This document shows positions 20,979 to 31,957 of a stretch of 43,123 nucleotides of DNA, one piece after another. The DNA is taken from contig WTXG01000288.1 of the NCBI GenBank assembly GCA_022496185.1, positions 1 through 43,123 of the forward strand. The letters are read 5' to 3'. Source of the DNA: Multifurca ochricompacta (taxonomy: Eukaryota > Basidiomycota > Agaricomycetes > Russulales > Russulaceae). The position numbers and the translations under genes were made by a program. The notes beneath the pieces were generated by a model. It searched no databases, had not been told where the DNA came from, and worked only from the letters and a program-made list of their open reading frames with translations. Position 1 is the first letter of the stretch, and every line of letters starts with the position of its first letter.

Positions 20979-21383
20979 TAAAGAACGCAGCCTGAGGTTA
21001 GATAATCCAAACTACCTAGAATGGTAGTTATAATTCAGTTATGATGGTCAGAACTGTATATTGATTAGTCTTTACCTAGAATGGTAGTTATAACTAGTGC
21101 GCGTTAGCTACATAGGTAAAGATAAGATAACAGAATACTCACTTCAGTTATGATGGTCAGAACTGAAGTGAACTGTACAGTAAAAGTGTCCTTTAAATAC
21201 TGTAAACAAGTGTGCTTATAGTAATCAAGATTCAGAAGGATTGTGTCTAATCAAGTAAGGTATCAAACAGTTCACAGGAAGGTGAAACGCAGTCCGCATG
21301 CTACTGCACAACACACAACTCGCTTGTTAGTATCACACACTTAGCGATTGATCCGACCTGGCCATATTGATCCATTTCCGACA
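20979..21383 (-). repeat. copia-3 3' LTR (405 bp) with TATA box and hairpin
   Basis: It carries a 109-bp internal duplication compared with the solo copy. TATTTAAA begins at 21199 on the minus strand. A hairpin with stem TCACTTCAGTT (21171-21161) and its complement (21149-21139) and an 11-nt loop begins 28 nt later. In the solo copy the same stem is shortened to about 7 bp. Confidence 0.85.
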
Positions 21384-21410
21384 TCCCCCCATGATTGAGA
21401 CAATCCTGGA

Positions 21411-23143
21411 TTAGATAAGCCCTAGTCCAGTGATGAAGTCTTGGAGTTGCATATGCACGTGTGGTTTTGTGAATCCATCAGCTAGCATTTCTCCAGTGGG
21501 TGTCCTGATTAGATCTATGTGTCCCTGTTCGATGTATTCGTGAATGGCGTGGAATTTGATAGCAATATGTTTGGATCTTTGCCTGGTCACGGGGTTGAGA
21601 GCCAAGTCCACTGCCCCTTTGTTATCGCCATGTAAGGGAATTGGATCTGTGACATCGTAGCCAAGTTCTGAGAGGAAGCTCCAGTACCAAGTGGCTTGAT
21701 TTGCCACTTCAGCAAGTGCCATGTACTCTGCGTGAGTGGTGCTTTGGGCGACAGTCTTCTGCTTATGCAAGGTCCAAGAGATGGATGAGTCAGCGAGTAA
21801 GAAGATGCAGCCCAAGGTGGAATGGTGATTGTCGGTGTGGTCCCCAAGACTAGAGTCTGAGTAGCCGACAAGTCCCTCTCTGCGTGCTCCATTGTAGCGA
21901 AGCCTAAGGTTGGCTGTGCTCCTTAGATAAGCCAGCACATATTTGGCAAGTTGCAGGTGTTGCAGCAAAGGATTTGCTGCATACTGCGCAAGACGCGCTA
22001 CAGCGAAAGAAATGTCAGGGTGAGTCCCAATTTGCATGTACAGAAGGCTCCCAATAATTTGTTGATAATAAGTGATTTCTGTTTGAGTAGCCTGTTCAGT
22101 GTGCTTTACCAGATGGACATCTGCCCCAGCAGGGAGTGGTGTGCGCGCAGGGTTCGCATCCGCCATCCCAAAGCGTGCAATGATCTCTCCAATGTACCGT
22201 GATTGATCAATTTCCAGATGCTTGATAGATCTGTCGCATGTGATCTGGACTCCAAGATATGAGTCAATCTCACCTAGATCTGTCATTTCATAGTGCTTAG
22301 ATAAGATCCCCTTGATCCGGTTAACCTCCCTGAGAGTATCGCCTAAGATAGTGATGTTGTTGACATAGAGGATTATGATTGCTGTACCCTCCCCATCTTG
22401 GTGACGATGCATGTATACCCCGGCATCAGAAAATGTGCGCATGAAGCTGAGCTCCAATAGAACTCCATGGAATTGCAAGTTCCATGCGCGTGAGGCTTGT
22501 TTGAGTCCATAAATTGCCTTTTTCAGTAGGCATACCTTATTTGTCTGGCCTGATGTGATGAAACCCTCCAGTTGCTCCATATAAATTTCCTCATCCAGTA
22601 GTCCGTTCAGGAACACCAACTTGATGTCCATTTGATGGATCTCCCAATCCTCTAGTGCAGCCAATGCTAGCAGTAGTCTCAAAGACTCAAACCGGGCTAC
22701 TGGAGAAAATGTTTCATCATAATCAATACCTTGAATTTGCGTGAATCCCTTAGCAACTAAGTGTGCGCGAAAGCATCCATTGGCTTTGCGCTTGAAAACC
22801 CACTTGGACTTCACAGCCTTCCAATCGGCTGGTAAGTCCACCAGTGTCCAAGTTCCATTCTTGGCTAGTGCATCCATTTCATATTGGCACACCTCCTGCC
22901 AGTCGCTAGCATAGTCTGACTTCATCACCTCCTGATATGTGAGTGGATCACTATATGCAGCTGCCCCGAGCAAAGCATGATTCCCGAGTCACCCATCCTC
23001 ACCTAACTTGGCATTATCATCGCCAAAGTAACATGGATTCCTGCGAGGATTCTCTCGCAGTCTCCGAGGGGGCATGTCCTCCAAAGTGGGGACAACGGTC
23101 CGCTGAGTCCGGAGAAACCAGTTGTGTGGCACACAGGGCAGAG
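21411..23143 (-). pseudogene. copia-3 reverse transcriptase and RNase H, catalytic site lost
   Basis: The frame 22973-21411 has RT blocks (SKWVFKRKANGCF; LVAKGFTQIQGIDYDETFSP; MDIKLVFLNG) and copia RNase H (DSSLGDHTDNHHST; STTHAEYMALAEVA; ADGFTKPHVHM). The catalytic YVDD is YVNN (22356-22367), two Asp to Asn changes that should abolish polymerase activity. Upstream of 22973 the protein continues (NPRRNPCYFGDDNAKLGEDG) after a TGA, up to the E2 junction. It is closely related to copia-1 in protein sequence but has a different LTR family. Confidence 0.88.
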
Positions 23144-23745
23144 TGTTATGTCTGGTGCAGGACATTCCACATGACTTGTGTGACAGCGTGCTTCATGGGT
23201 TCAGGTAAGAAACCAATAAGGCTTCTTGGAGTTAAAGTATGAAGAGTCAAAGTCAAAGAGGCTGTACTCTAAGATGATGTTAAGCAGACGAGTGCCAGAA
23301 GCACTGAGACAACTGAGCTCAAGGATCAAAGGGAAGTCCAGAAGACAAGCACTGATGTATTCAATAAGTCAAGTCTGAGGTCTACAACGTAGTTACAGCA
23401 GACTTATATACGTAACCAAATGGGCATCTTCAAGATAAGAAACTAGAGTCAGGTGTGCCTGAATATACGGAAGTGGAGGGCGTAAAGCCTGGCTTCTGAT
23501 AGGGTATTAAGTAAGTGTCCGGTCGTAAAGATAAAGAGATAAAGAGATAACAAGATAACAAGATATGAGATCAAACATAAGCAAACTATGAGTCAACAAG
23601 TCCAAAGCGAGTCACGGGGATGGAAGTAAAGCTTGTGATGGGTCCCAGGACGGAGATGTGATCAGGAAGTGCAGAGTAGGTGGTAAAGAGGGGTCATCAT
23701 TAGGAAGGGTGAAGAAAACGGGGTTGCTTGGCAGGGATTGTAACA
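23144..23745 (-). repeat. E2 3' LTR (602 bp)
   Basis: On the minus strand it begins TGTTACAATCCC and ends GACATAACA, and a purine tract follows at 23746. It has a TATA box (23410) and a variant 11-mer AGACTTGACTT (from 23376) at the 34-nt spacing. Confidence 0.9.
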
Positions 23746-23776
23746 TCACCCCCTCTTCTGGTTCTAGCAGACCTGG

Positions 23777-24976
23777 CTAGAAACGACTCATACCATCATC
23801 ATCCTGCACTAGGTCCAGATAATTGTTGGCTACATTACGATCATCCAGTGTATAATTCTCCTTGTCTGAGTCCTGCAGACATCTGTGGGCACGGAGAAAC
23901 CTGTATGGGCTGTGCTGACCACACGAATGACACAAATCATGGACTGGACAGTCCAGTTCTTGATGCCCTGAATTGTGACAGAGGCATTTGCCACACCAGC
24001 CGGATGGATTGATGATGGTTGGGGCAACTCCTACATGGCGAAAGATGCAAAACCAGCTCCAGTGGAGGTTGCTGTGACAGTGCCGGCACCACTTGCGGTT
24101 GAGGGGACAGTTCCAGCTGATATGGTACTTACTGTCACACCTCCAACACATTTCTCCACGGGGGTTCTCATGCAGGCATGGCATCTCGAATTGATTCAGC
24201 AGCAGTCTTGGGGTGGCCCCCAACGACCGTGGGGGAAGGGGTCATGCATATGTATCAGCGTACCTTTCAGCAATGGTTTGGTACGCATCCCCTGTCTCCA
24301 ACCTCTTTCGAATTTCCACCAGCTCCTGTTCCACTTGGAACATCCCATTGGTCAATCTCACCATCATCTTTGTGTGCTCCTTGTACTGTTTGTTGAGCGT
24401 CGTGCGCAGTGTCAAATTCTTCCACAGTCTCATCACTTCAGCTTTGAGATGCGGAAGGCGCATGTCATTCAGCACCTCATCGATTGCAAAGGCGTGAGAG
24501 TCCTCAGTGGCCAGGTGCCCAAGCTGCTCATCGGTCATTGTATGGTGAAGACATCCTGTATACCTTTCTTCTAAATAGACTGGGGCCCCATAGACAGGGC
24601 CATCCTTCTTCATGCACCCGGCTACATCCATCCCTCCATTGGTATAGAATATGTACTTGGCAATGGCAGTTGTCCCATCAGCCATGGTGATTTCAAGGGG
24701 GAAATACATTGAGGAATTTGGGTTGTTGGCGAAGAACGGAAACTCTGGTACTTCATCGTCCAATTCCATACCTAGTAGGTTGTTCGGGTGTGGCTCCTCA
24801 CTGTGTTCGAAGTCATCATTTGGGTTGGGGGATTGATTCTTGACCTGGGCTTCAGCAGCCTCGTAGTTGATGGGTGAGGAGGGTCATGTAGATGGGTGAG
24901 CAGAAGGAAAATTCTCAACAACTACAGTGGTGGCCATGAAGGCATCAATGGCAGCATTGGCAGCAACAAAAGACAT
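23777..24976 (-). pseudogene. E2 ORF3 (coiled coil and zinc knuckles), two nonsense codons
   Basis: This is the same protein as E1 ORF3. It starts at 24976 (MSFVAANAAID) and ends at 23777 after the zinc-knuckle region (CWRCDSKYHISWNC; CRHCHSNLHWSWFC; CGKCLCHNSGHQELDC). TGA codons interrupt it at 24884-24886 (HPSTxPSS) and just before 24242 (DTYAxPLPP). Both sit where E1 has Arg codons and are explained by C to T changes. The second lies at the same codon as in E3. Confidence 0.75.
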
Positions 24977-25052
24977 GATGGATTGGATGGTGGTAGGACG
25001 TTGCTGTGAGAGCATGTACTGGGGTACTTGTCTGGGATCTGGGGTCATTCTT

Positions 25053-26207
25053 TTAACTATTCTTGGGTGCTTCTGGATGTCAGGCATGGAACTCCAAGAT
25101 AAGGACCAGGGCAAAGATATTCCCAGCTGGTTCCCATGAGTTGTCAGAGTCTGGGAACCCTTTCCACTTGATAAGGTAGTGCAGTTTGCGCCCGCGGCCT
25201 TTGTGCATGGAGTCTAGAACTCACTCCACTTCCCATTCCGCTTCTCCATCAATTAATTCAGGGGGGGGTCTCAGGAAGTGTTCCCCATGCAGGGATGTTT
25301 CTTTGTAAGGTGTCAGAAGTCGGGCATGGAAGACCAGATGGATCCTCTATGTGGGTGGAAGTTCAAGTTCGTATGACACATCTGACAGCTTCCTTGTTAT
25401 CTTGAAGGGCCCATGACATTGGGGCGCTAGTTTGGCTGTCGGGTGTGACGTGCGAATGTGTTTCCCTTCCAACCAGACAAGGTCATTGGTCTGATAAGGT
25501 GTGAACTTTGATGGTCTTTCTGAAAGGGTCCTTTGCGCCTTCAACAGATTCTCATTGGCCGATTTTCTGACCTCTTCCCATTGGCTGATACGTTGCGCAG
25601 CTGAGGGGACATTCGTGGGTTTCATGGCCCAGGTGGTTCGCAGTGTCCATCCCATGATAAGTGAAAATGGGGAGGTCTTGGTGGTACCATTGGGCCAAGA
25701 GTTATGTGCAAATTCCGCAGTTGCCAGCCAGTCGGCCCAATCATCCTGCCGTCCATTGCACCAGAATCGCAGATACTGTTCTAGCCACTGGTTTGTCCTT
25801 TCTGATTGTCCATCGGTTTGTGGATGGTAGGCCGTCGAGATGTTTTGGGTGACGTCCAAGACTTTACAGAGTGCTTTGGCGAATGTGGAGGTAAAGCAGG
25901 GGTCGTGGTTGGAGATAATTTTCTCAGGGATGCCATAATGCCTGTAGACATGATCCAGGTAGAGCTTGGCTACTCCTTCTGCTGTAATGGATTTGTTGCA
26001 TGGTATAAACAATGCCGCTTTGGAACAATTGTGGTCTGTGATGGTCAAGATGGAATCGAAGCCTCTAGAGATGGGGAGTTTGACAATGAAGTCCATGGCA
26101 ATGGTTTGGAACGGTAGTGAGGCTGTAGGAGTAATTGGGAGTAATGCTGGTGGGTGTGGGTGCGTGTTTACTTTATTGGCTTGGCAATCCACACATCCTT
26201 TCACATA
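25053..26207 (-). pseudogene. E2 integrase core and chromodomain
   Basis: It contains the integrase zinc-domain end (GCVDCQANKVNTHP), the core (FIVKLPISRGFDSILTITDH; YHPQTDGQSERTNQ) and a decayed chromodomain (WEVE, then [20 protein letters not shown]). The invariant core region reads SNHDPCF instead of SDRDPRF, so a catalytic-region change is present. Stops occur after 25347. At 26207 the frame is cut by the Tc1 element at a TA within codons for NYV. Confidence 0.85.
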
Positions 26208-26948
26208 CAGTGGGTCAAAAAACTGTCCTGATGTTTGCACCATTTCTAGTATTCACTCTATAGCACCTCAGAATTTAGGAATCTGGTTATGGTGTGGCTG
26301 TATGTCTGAAAGCCCTGCTTCCTGGCTACCATGCCCAATTTGGATCAAAGAGATTGGCCATGATATAAGCATTTTATGATCAAATCAAATCAATCAATCA
26401 TCAGGACAGTTTTTTGACCCACATTTTTAATCCACTATCTGCCCAATTACTCCTTTTTTTCACCCCTTTTTGCCTTGGTAACTCCTTGAATCCTTTTAGT
26501 CATCCTTTCTATAACCTTTTGCCATCATTCTGGTGCATTTTTATTCCACTCCTCCACCACCCTCTCCCACAATTCAGGTATCCCCTTGACTGGTTAAGAT
26601 CCTTCTTCAGATCTACCCAGAGGTGTCCAATGGGGCTAATATTTCAAGGGATTGGGCTATCCATACCAGGCTTCAATATTCCTGTCTTAAAACTGCTGGT
26701 TTGCCTTCTTGGAATTGTGTTTTGGGTCATTGTCCTGCTGAAACATGGCTTCACCCTCCACCATTTCCAACTTTTCAAACCTTTCCACCACTCCGCCATC
26801 CAAAATATCACAGTACTGGCATGGATTCATGAACCCCTAAACCCCTGTAAGCATTCCTAGTCCATTCCACCCCATACAAGACCAATACCATAAGTTCTTC
26901 CTCCTCCATGCTTGACTGTCAGGGTGGTGGTTCTGTCAGAGAGTGGTT
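26208..26948 (-). repeat. Left inverted arm (741 bp) of the Tc1 fold-back
   Basis: It is the reverse complement of 31958-32698 with few mismatches. It carries the C-terminal half of the transposase in antisense. The hydrophobic ORF at 26414-26860 is the antisense reading of that region, not a gene. Confidence 0.9.
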
Positions 26949-27009
26949 ACCATGAAAATTGGACAGTGGATGACTGGAAAAGGATCTTGTGGTCAGGTGA
27001 GACTATAAT

Positions 27010-27316
27010 TGTAAGAGCTAGAAAAGCGAGTAGCTCAGTCTTTGGAACAGAAAGACTGTATTGCTAGGTAATACCTAGAAAAGCGAGTAGCTACAGAAAG
27101 AATTAGTAAAAGACAATGTAGCTACGAAGAGAATGATACTGACCTCAGTCTTTGGAACAGAAAGACTGAGGACACTAACTATGTGAATAGTCCTATAATA
27201 AAGTAAAGAAATTTGCACGACACCTCGTGCATTGTGTAGGACGGCCTCAATATGATCGATCTCGGGCCGCCATCTCCGGTATCTATGTGGCTGCGTGCCG
27301 TGGCTGTATTCTAACA
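27010..27316 (-). repeat. copia-2 3' LTR (307 bp)
   Basis: It differs from 31596-31902 by T/C at 27184, and by G versus A in CCTCGTG (near 27227) and GCCGTGG (near 27300). On the minus strand it begins TGTTAGAATACAG and ends GCTCTTACA. Confidence 0.95.
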
Positions 27317-27323
27317 CGCCCCC

Positions 27324-28890
27324 TCAGCCTGCACGCTGAATGCCCATCGCTTCAGTGAACTTCTCATGTTTCTCCCGCACAAGACCCTTTGTCAACACAT
27401 CTGCAAGTTGTTCTTCTGTTGGTACATACTTCAATTCGATCTCTTGGTGTTCGTGCATGTGCCTCAAGAAGTGGTGTCTGATCTCGATGTGTTTGGTGCG
27501 ATCATGGAATTCGGGGTTTCGGGTGACCGATATCACAGATTGGTTGTCCATGTGAAGGGTAGTAGGTAAGTCATCCTTCTGGTGGATTTCAGCTAGTAGC
27601 CGACGCAACCAGACGGCCTCCTTCGCGGCATGGGCTCCTGCAATATACTCTGCCTCAGTGCTCGATAGTGCAATTGAAGGTTGCTTCTTCGAGCTCCAAC
27701 TTATCGCGCCTCCAGCTAGCATGAAGACAAAGCCCGAAGTCGATTTTCGATCGTTCACGTCACTAGCCCAATCGGCATCAACATAACCTTGCAGCTCAGT
27801 TCCTCTAGGTGCACCGCATGTGAAGACTAGCTTCGTGCCGCTTGTGGCTCTAAGGTAATGGAACACGCGATCTAGGGCTCGCTGATGTTCCTCTCCAGGA
27901 TTTGCAGCATGTCGTCTGAGTGCAGCGACTGTGTATGCAAGGTCCGGGCGGGTGCCGAGCATGGGATACATCAAGGCGCCAATGGCTTGCTGGTACGCCT
28001 TGACATCGACAGTGGGTGAGTCAAGTTTGATTAAGAGCTCATTTGCGAGAGCAGGGGTGCTGATGGGTCAAACGTCAGATTTTCCATAACGCGCCAAGAT
28101 TTCTTCAATGTATTTTTTCTGGGAGAGTGCCATCCAACCTGCTTTCCGGTCGCGAGTGACATGCATCCCAAGAATCCAGGTAAGCTCACCAAGGTCTGTC
28201 ATTTCATAGACCCTTTTGAGTGCCTCCTTATCCTCATTTATTTCCTCCAGAGTTTTAGATACCATTGTGATATCGTCAACGTAGAGGGCGATGATGGATG
28301 GGGTATTGTTTCTGTGGCGGATGAACACGGCGTGGTCGGCCTCGTGCGTTGATATCCAATGCTTTCTAACTTCGCTCTGATATCTTGGTACCATACGCGG
28401 CCGCCTTGCTTGGTGCCATACACCGCCTTGACTAGTCGGAGTACCATGCCCTCAGGGATGTCGAAACCCGGGGGTGGTTCCATATATATTTCTTCCTTGA
28501 GCTCACCATTAAGATATGCCGACTTCACATCCATTTGGTGTACTTCAAGATCAAACTGCATTGCCAATGCAAGAATTGCGCGAAGAGATGCAAACTTCGC
28601 AACGGGTGCAAAAGTCTCGTCGTAGTCGACGCCTTCGACTTGTGTGAAACCCTGTGCCACAATGCGAGCTTTGTGCCTCAAGACTTCCCCTGTGGGTCCA
28701 CGCTTCGTACGGAACACCCATTTACTGCCGACAACTTTACGTCCATTTGGGCGCGTGACAACCTCGTAGACTCCCATGCTTTTGAATGATCGCATTTCTT
28801 CCTGGCAGGCTGCATCCCACTTGCTGGCGTCGGGTCGCGCCATGGCTTCTCTGTAGGTGCGTGGGTCACTTGCTAGGTCAGATGTCGCAA
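27324..28890 (-). pseudogene. copia-2 reverse transcriptase and RNase H
   Basis: The RT part (28843-28238) has GSKWVFRTKRGPTGEV, RIVAQGFTQVEGVDYDETFAP and MDVKSAYLNG. After a one-base loss near 28345 the frame continues (28394-28068) with the catalytic ALYVDDITMV. A TGA near 28066-28068 (KSDVxPIST) follows, again consistent with CGA to TGA. RNase H (27974-27324) has DADWASDVNDRKSTSG, STEAEYIAGAHAAKEAVW and EEQLADVLTKG. The polyprotein ends at 27324, next to the purine tract. Confidence 0.9.
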
Positions 28891-29244
28891 TATTGACTTG
28901 TTCTGCAGGGTCCCGTCTAGTTGCGTAAGAACTGACGGAATAGCGAGGGTCGTCATCGCGGACAGGAGGACGTGTGGATCGTTTGGGTCAGGTGGTAATG
29001 GTGGAGATGGGCGTTGGTTCTGGTGCTGGGGGTTCGGTGAGTGCACTCTCGACTTCGCTATCGCTACTTGGCTGATGTTGGCTAGTAGTTTTCGTTGGCG
29101 TAGTTATTGTATGCGGCTGAATGTTACTGTTTTCGCCTTCCTCCTTGGCTCTGCATGTTTGGCGTTGTTAATTTCGATGATTACTCGTTCATGATGACTT
29201 CCTGGCCCCCCTTCATCGAATATGACATCGCGGGACTCAAAAAA

Positions 29245-31521
29245 TCAGCCTGTAGAGCGATGTACCAATCTAAATGCCTTGCGCTGCCGCGCATAGCCGA
29301 GGAAAGTGCATTGGAGGGATCGTGCACCCAGCTTGGTGCGATACCTCTCAGGAATATACATGAACGCTCGGCATCCAAAAATCCGCAGGCGAGAGACGTC
29401 TGGTTTGTTGCCGCTCCAAGCTTCTTCCGGGGTGGTGTCGTCTAGAGCACGAGTGGGGGTGACGTTGTGCAGGTAAGCAGCGTATTCTAGCGCGTCGTAC
29501 CAGTAGGTTTCAGGCAGATCAGCATCGAGTAACATCATTCGTACCCTGTCGAGGAGTGTTCGATTCATCCGTTCAGCAACGCCATTGTGCTGAGGAGTGT
29601 CAGGTGTCGTCATCTCATGTCTGATGCCTTTATCTTGCAGAAACTTCTGGACTGTGGTAGCAGTGTACTCGCCCCCTCCATCTGTACGCAGGGCTTTGAT
29701 TCTCCCCCCGGTTTCGACTTCCACGCGCGCAACGAAGGTTTTTAAGTGTCGCACGACCTCGGATTTTTTGCGCATGCCGGCTACGAAGACTTTCCGCGAC
29801 TTGTCATCCACCCAGGTCACAAAGTATTCATACCCTTGGTGGGATCGCCGTGGTAGCTTTCCGCACACATCGGAGAAGACTCGGCCTAAGACTACAGTGG
29901 CTCTGGTTTCCGTGGACTTCTGGATCTCAGCGTGTGTTTGCTTTCCCTTAAGGCATGACTCGCAGGGGCCAGGTGGACTTGACTCTGAGGTAATGTCCAT
30001 TCCCTTGACCATTCCCTTTCGAACCATGCGGAGAACGGCGTCAGCGTTGAGGTGCCCAAGTCTTCGATGCCAGGTATGTAGGTCTGCCTTTGCAACTGTG
30101 CTTAGTGCGATTAAAGCAGTTTCGTCTTTAGGGCTAATTTCGTCTCCTTCAGCCGGGAAAGCGTCCACCCTGGCGATGTGCACTGTCTCTGGTGCGACAG
30201 TACGTGCGTCCATGATGTAGAGGTTTCCTTCGAGGCGTCCCTCACAGGTAAGTACCCCAGTCTGACTATAGATTTGGCAGGTGTTCTTAGCAAAGCGGAC
30301 ATCGGCTCCGCGGCTTGCGAGTTGGGCAACGGACAGTAGATTTCCATGCAATTCGGGAACGTACAAGACATCTTGGAGAATTGTGTTAGTCCACTTGTTG
30401 TTTGCCCTCATTCGGACGTGGATACTACTGACACCGGTGCCAAGAATTGAGCTGTTATCGCCTAGGACGATCTTGACTGGGATTGAAAGTGATTTAAACT
30501 GGAAAAACCAATTCCTATGGGAACACATGGTACGTGATGCCCCTGAATCGATTATCCATTGCTGATTGAGGTCGACGCGTGCTGATAGGACTTGTAGCAC
30601 TTTGAACAGGAGTACAGGGTCTTCGCTTTGGATGGGCTGGCTATCCATTACAGCAACTTTTGCCGCGGCCTTAGCGTTAGAGGAGGATTGCTGAGCATTG
30701 GCACCTGAGTCAGTAGCTTTGGCTTCATTTTCCTTCTTGAGCTTCCAACATTCTTCCACCACATGCCCACGCTTTTTACAGTGAGTACACCATTTCTTTG
30801 GCTTGTCCTCTTCTGACTTTCCTTTTCCTTTTTTAGCTGCTTTTGCTGAGCGCGTGAAGTAAGTGGTCGCGCCAAGGCCCGATTCTTGGACGCAGCGCTG
30901 TTCGTCAAGGATTATCTGTGACTTAACGTGTTCAACAGTGAGGGAAGAGGGATTTGTTGTGGAAAGGATGGTTTTTAAGGTGGATAGAGAGGTTGGGAGT
31001 GAGGAAATGATTGCGAAGGCGACAAGCTTGTCATCCAGTGGTAAGCCAATGTTGGAAATTGTATGGGCAGCCCTGACTATGGCATTTATCTGGGGCTCCA
31101 GGGATTCTGTGTCTGAGAGGGTGGAGCGGAAGACGTCGTTGATAAGGTAGACTATCTTTTGTTCTCCTTTGCCTTCGTAGCGGACTAATAACTTATCCCA
31201 GCATTCCTTGGCCGTCTTTGTGTACAGGACAGTACTTAGGGGTTCGTCCTTGAGAGTTAATGATATTTGTGCTTGCGCTTTGCTATCTTTGAATGCCCAT
31301 TCCTCCTGTGCTTCAGGAGGTGCTGTAGGATTTGGCTGAGGCTCTGATCCATCAACCACGGACCACAATCTCCGCAGTTTCAAGACCATTTGAACTCTGT
31401 ACTTCCAGAACGTGAAATTGCCACCATCTTCTTCCAAGTATGGTATGTCATATTGACGTGCTCCTTTTGTAGACGGTGCTGCTGCCGCTTTGGGTGCCGC
31501 TGTGCTGATTGGGGAACTCAT
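29245..31521 (-). pseudogene. copia-2 Gag, protease and integrase
   Basis: The 758-residue frame starts MSSPISTAAPKA. In order: a Gag domain (FTFWKYRVQMVLKLRRLW), a CCHC knuckle (CTHCKKRGHVVEEC), protease with DSGAS (about 30538-30552), the GAG-pre-integrase motif (WHRRLGHLNADAVLRM; CESCLKGKQTH) and an integrase core with VFSDVCG, TDGGGEY and DTPQHNGVAERMNRT, ending in LGYARQRKAFRLVHRSTG. TGA then interrupts what should continue FFESRDVIFDEG. A CGA to TGA change in a CpG explains it. All integrase acidic residues seem intact. Confidence 0.9.
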
Positions 31522-31579
31522 TGTTTATGGTGCATGGTGGTTTTCTGTCTGGTATGTATTCTGGTTCAATTTAGAGAAA

Positions 31580-31595
31580 CTCAGGTCTCATAATC
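31580..31595 (-). promoter_or_regulatory. copia-2 primer site complementary to a tRNA-Met anticodon arm
   Basis: Directly after the 5' LTR the minus strand reads GATTATGAGACCTGAG. Its complement CTCAGGTCTCATAATC has the form of a Met tRNA anticodon stem and loop (loop CTCATAA, anticodon CAT). This matches the half-tRNA priming known for Drosophila copia and yeast Ty5. The tRNA itself is not in the window. Confidence 0.6.
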
Positions 31596-31902
31596 TGTAA
31601 GAGCTAGAAAAGCGAGTAGCTCAGTCTTTGGAACAGAAAGACTGTATTGCTAGGTAATACCTAGAAAAGCGAGTAGCTACAGAAAGAATTAGTAAAAGAC
31701 AATGTAGCTACGAAGAGAATGATACTGACCTCAGTCTTTGGAACAGAAAGACTGAGGACACTAACTATGCGAATAGTCCTATAATAAAGTAAAGAAATTT
31801 GCACGACACCTCATGCATTGTGTAGGACGGCCTCAATATGATCGATCTCGGGCCGCCATCTCCGGTATCTATGTGGCTGCGTGCCATGGCTGTATTCTAA
31901 CA
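31596..31902 (-). repeat. copia-2 5' LTR (307 bp)
   Basis: It is the promoter-bearing LTR for the minus-strand element. It holds the TATA-like box and hairpin listed separately and two copies of the motif TAGAAAAGCGAGTAGCT. Confidence 0.95.
31729..31786 (-). promoter_or_regulatory. copia-2 LTR TATA-like box and 11-bp hairpin
   Basis: TATTATAG begins at 31786. Twenty-nine nucleotides later starts a hairpin with stem CCTCAGTCTTT (31757-31747), 7-nt loop and stem AAAGACTGAGG (31739-31729). The other LTR keeps it intact. Confidence 0.6.
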
Positions 31903-31957
31903 ATAATGAACAGAATTGGTTCAGACAGAAGGAGCTACACTTGGAAAAATAAGGGAG

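Larger units (their letters stand above)
20979..23143 (-). mobile_element. copia-3: 3' part of a Ty1/copia element, cut by gypsy E2
   Basis: It consists of a 3' LTR (20979-21383), a purine tract (ATGGGGGGA on the minus strand, just right of 21383) and a pol fragment up to 23143, where the E2 3' LTR begins. The 5' part would lie beyond the right end of E2, outside the window. Confidence 0.88.
27010..31902 (-). mobile_element. copia-2: recent full-length Ty1/copia element with stops
   Basis: The element is 4893 bp with two 307-bp LTRs and a perfect 5-bp duplication ATAAT (27005-27009, 31903-31907). The LTRs differ at three positions, all CpG transitions. It has a purine tract (GAGGGGGCG, minus strand, 27317-27325) and a half-tRNA-type primer site. 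The coding region has nonsense codons and a frameshift, so it is not autonomous. It sits in the spacer of the Tc1 fold-back. Confidence 0.95.

Noticed and set aside
26414..26860. Hydrophobic 148-residue ORF, with an identical twin at 32046-32492
   Set aside because: Both are antisense readings of the Tc1 transposase in the two inverted arms.
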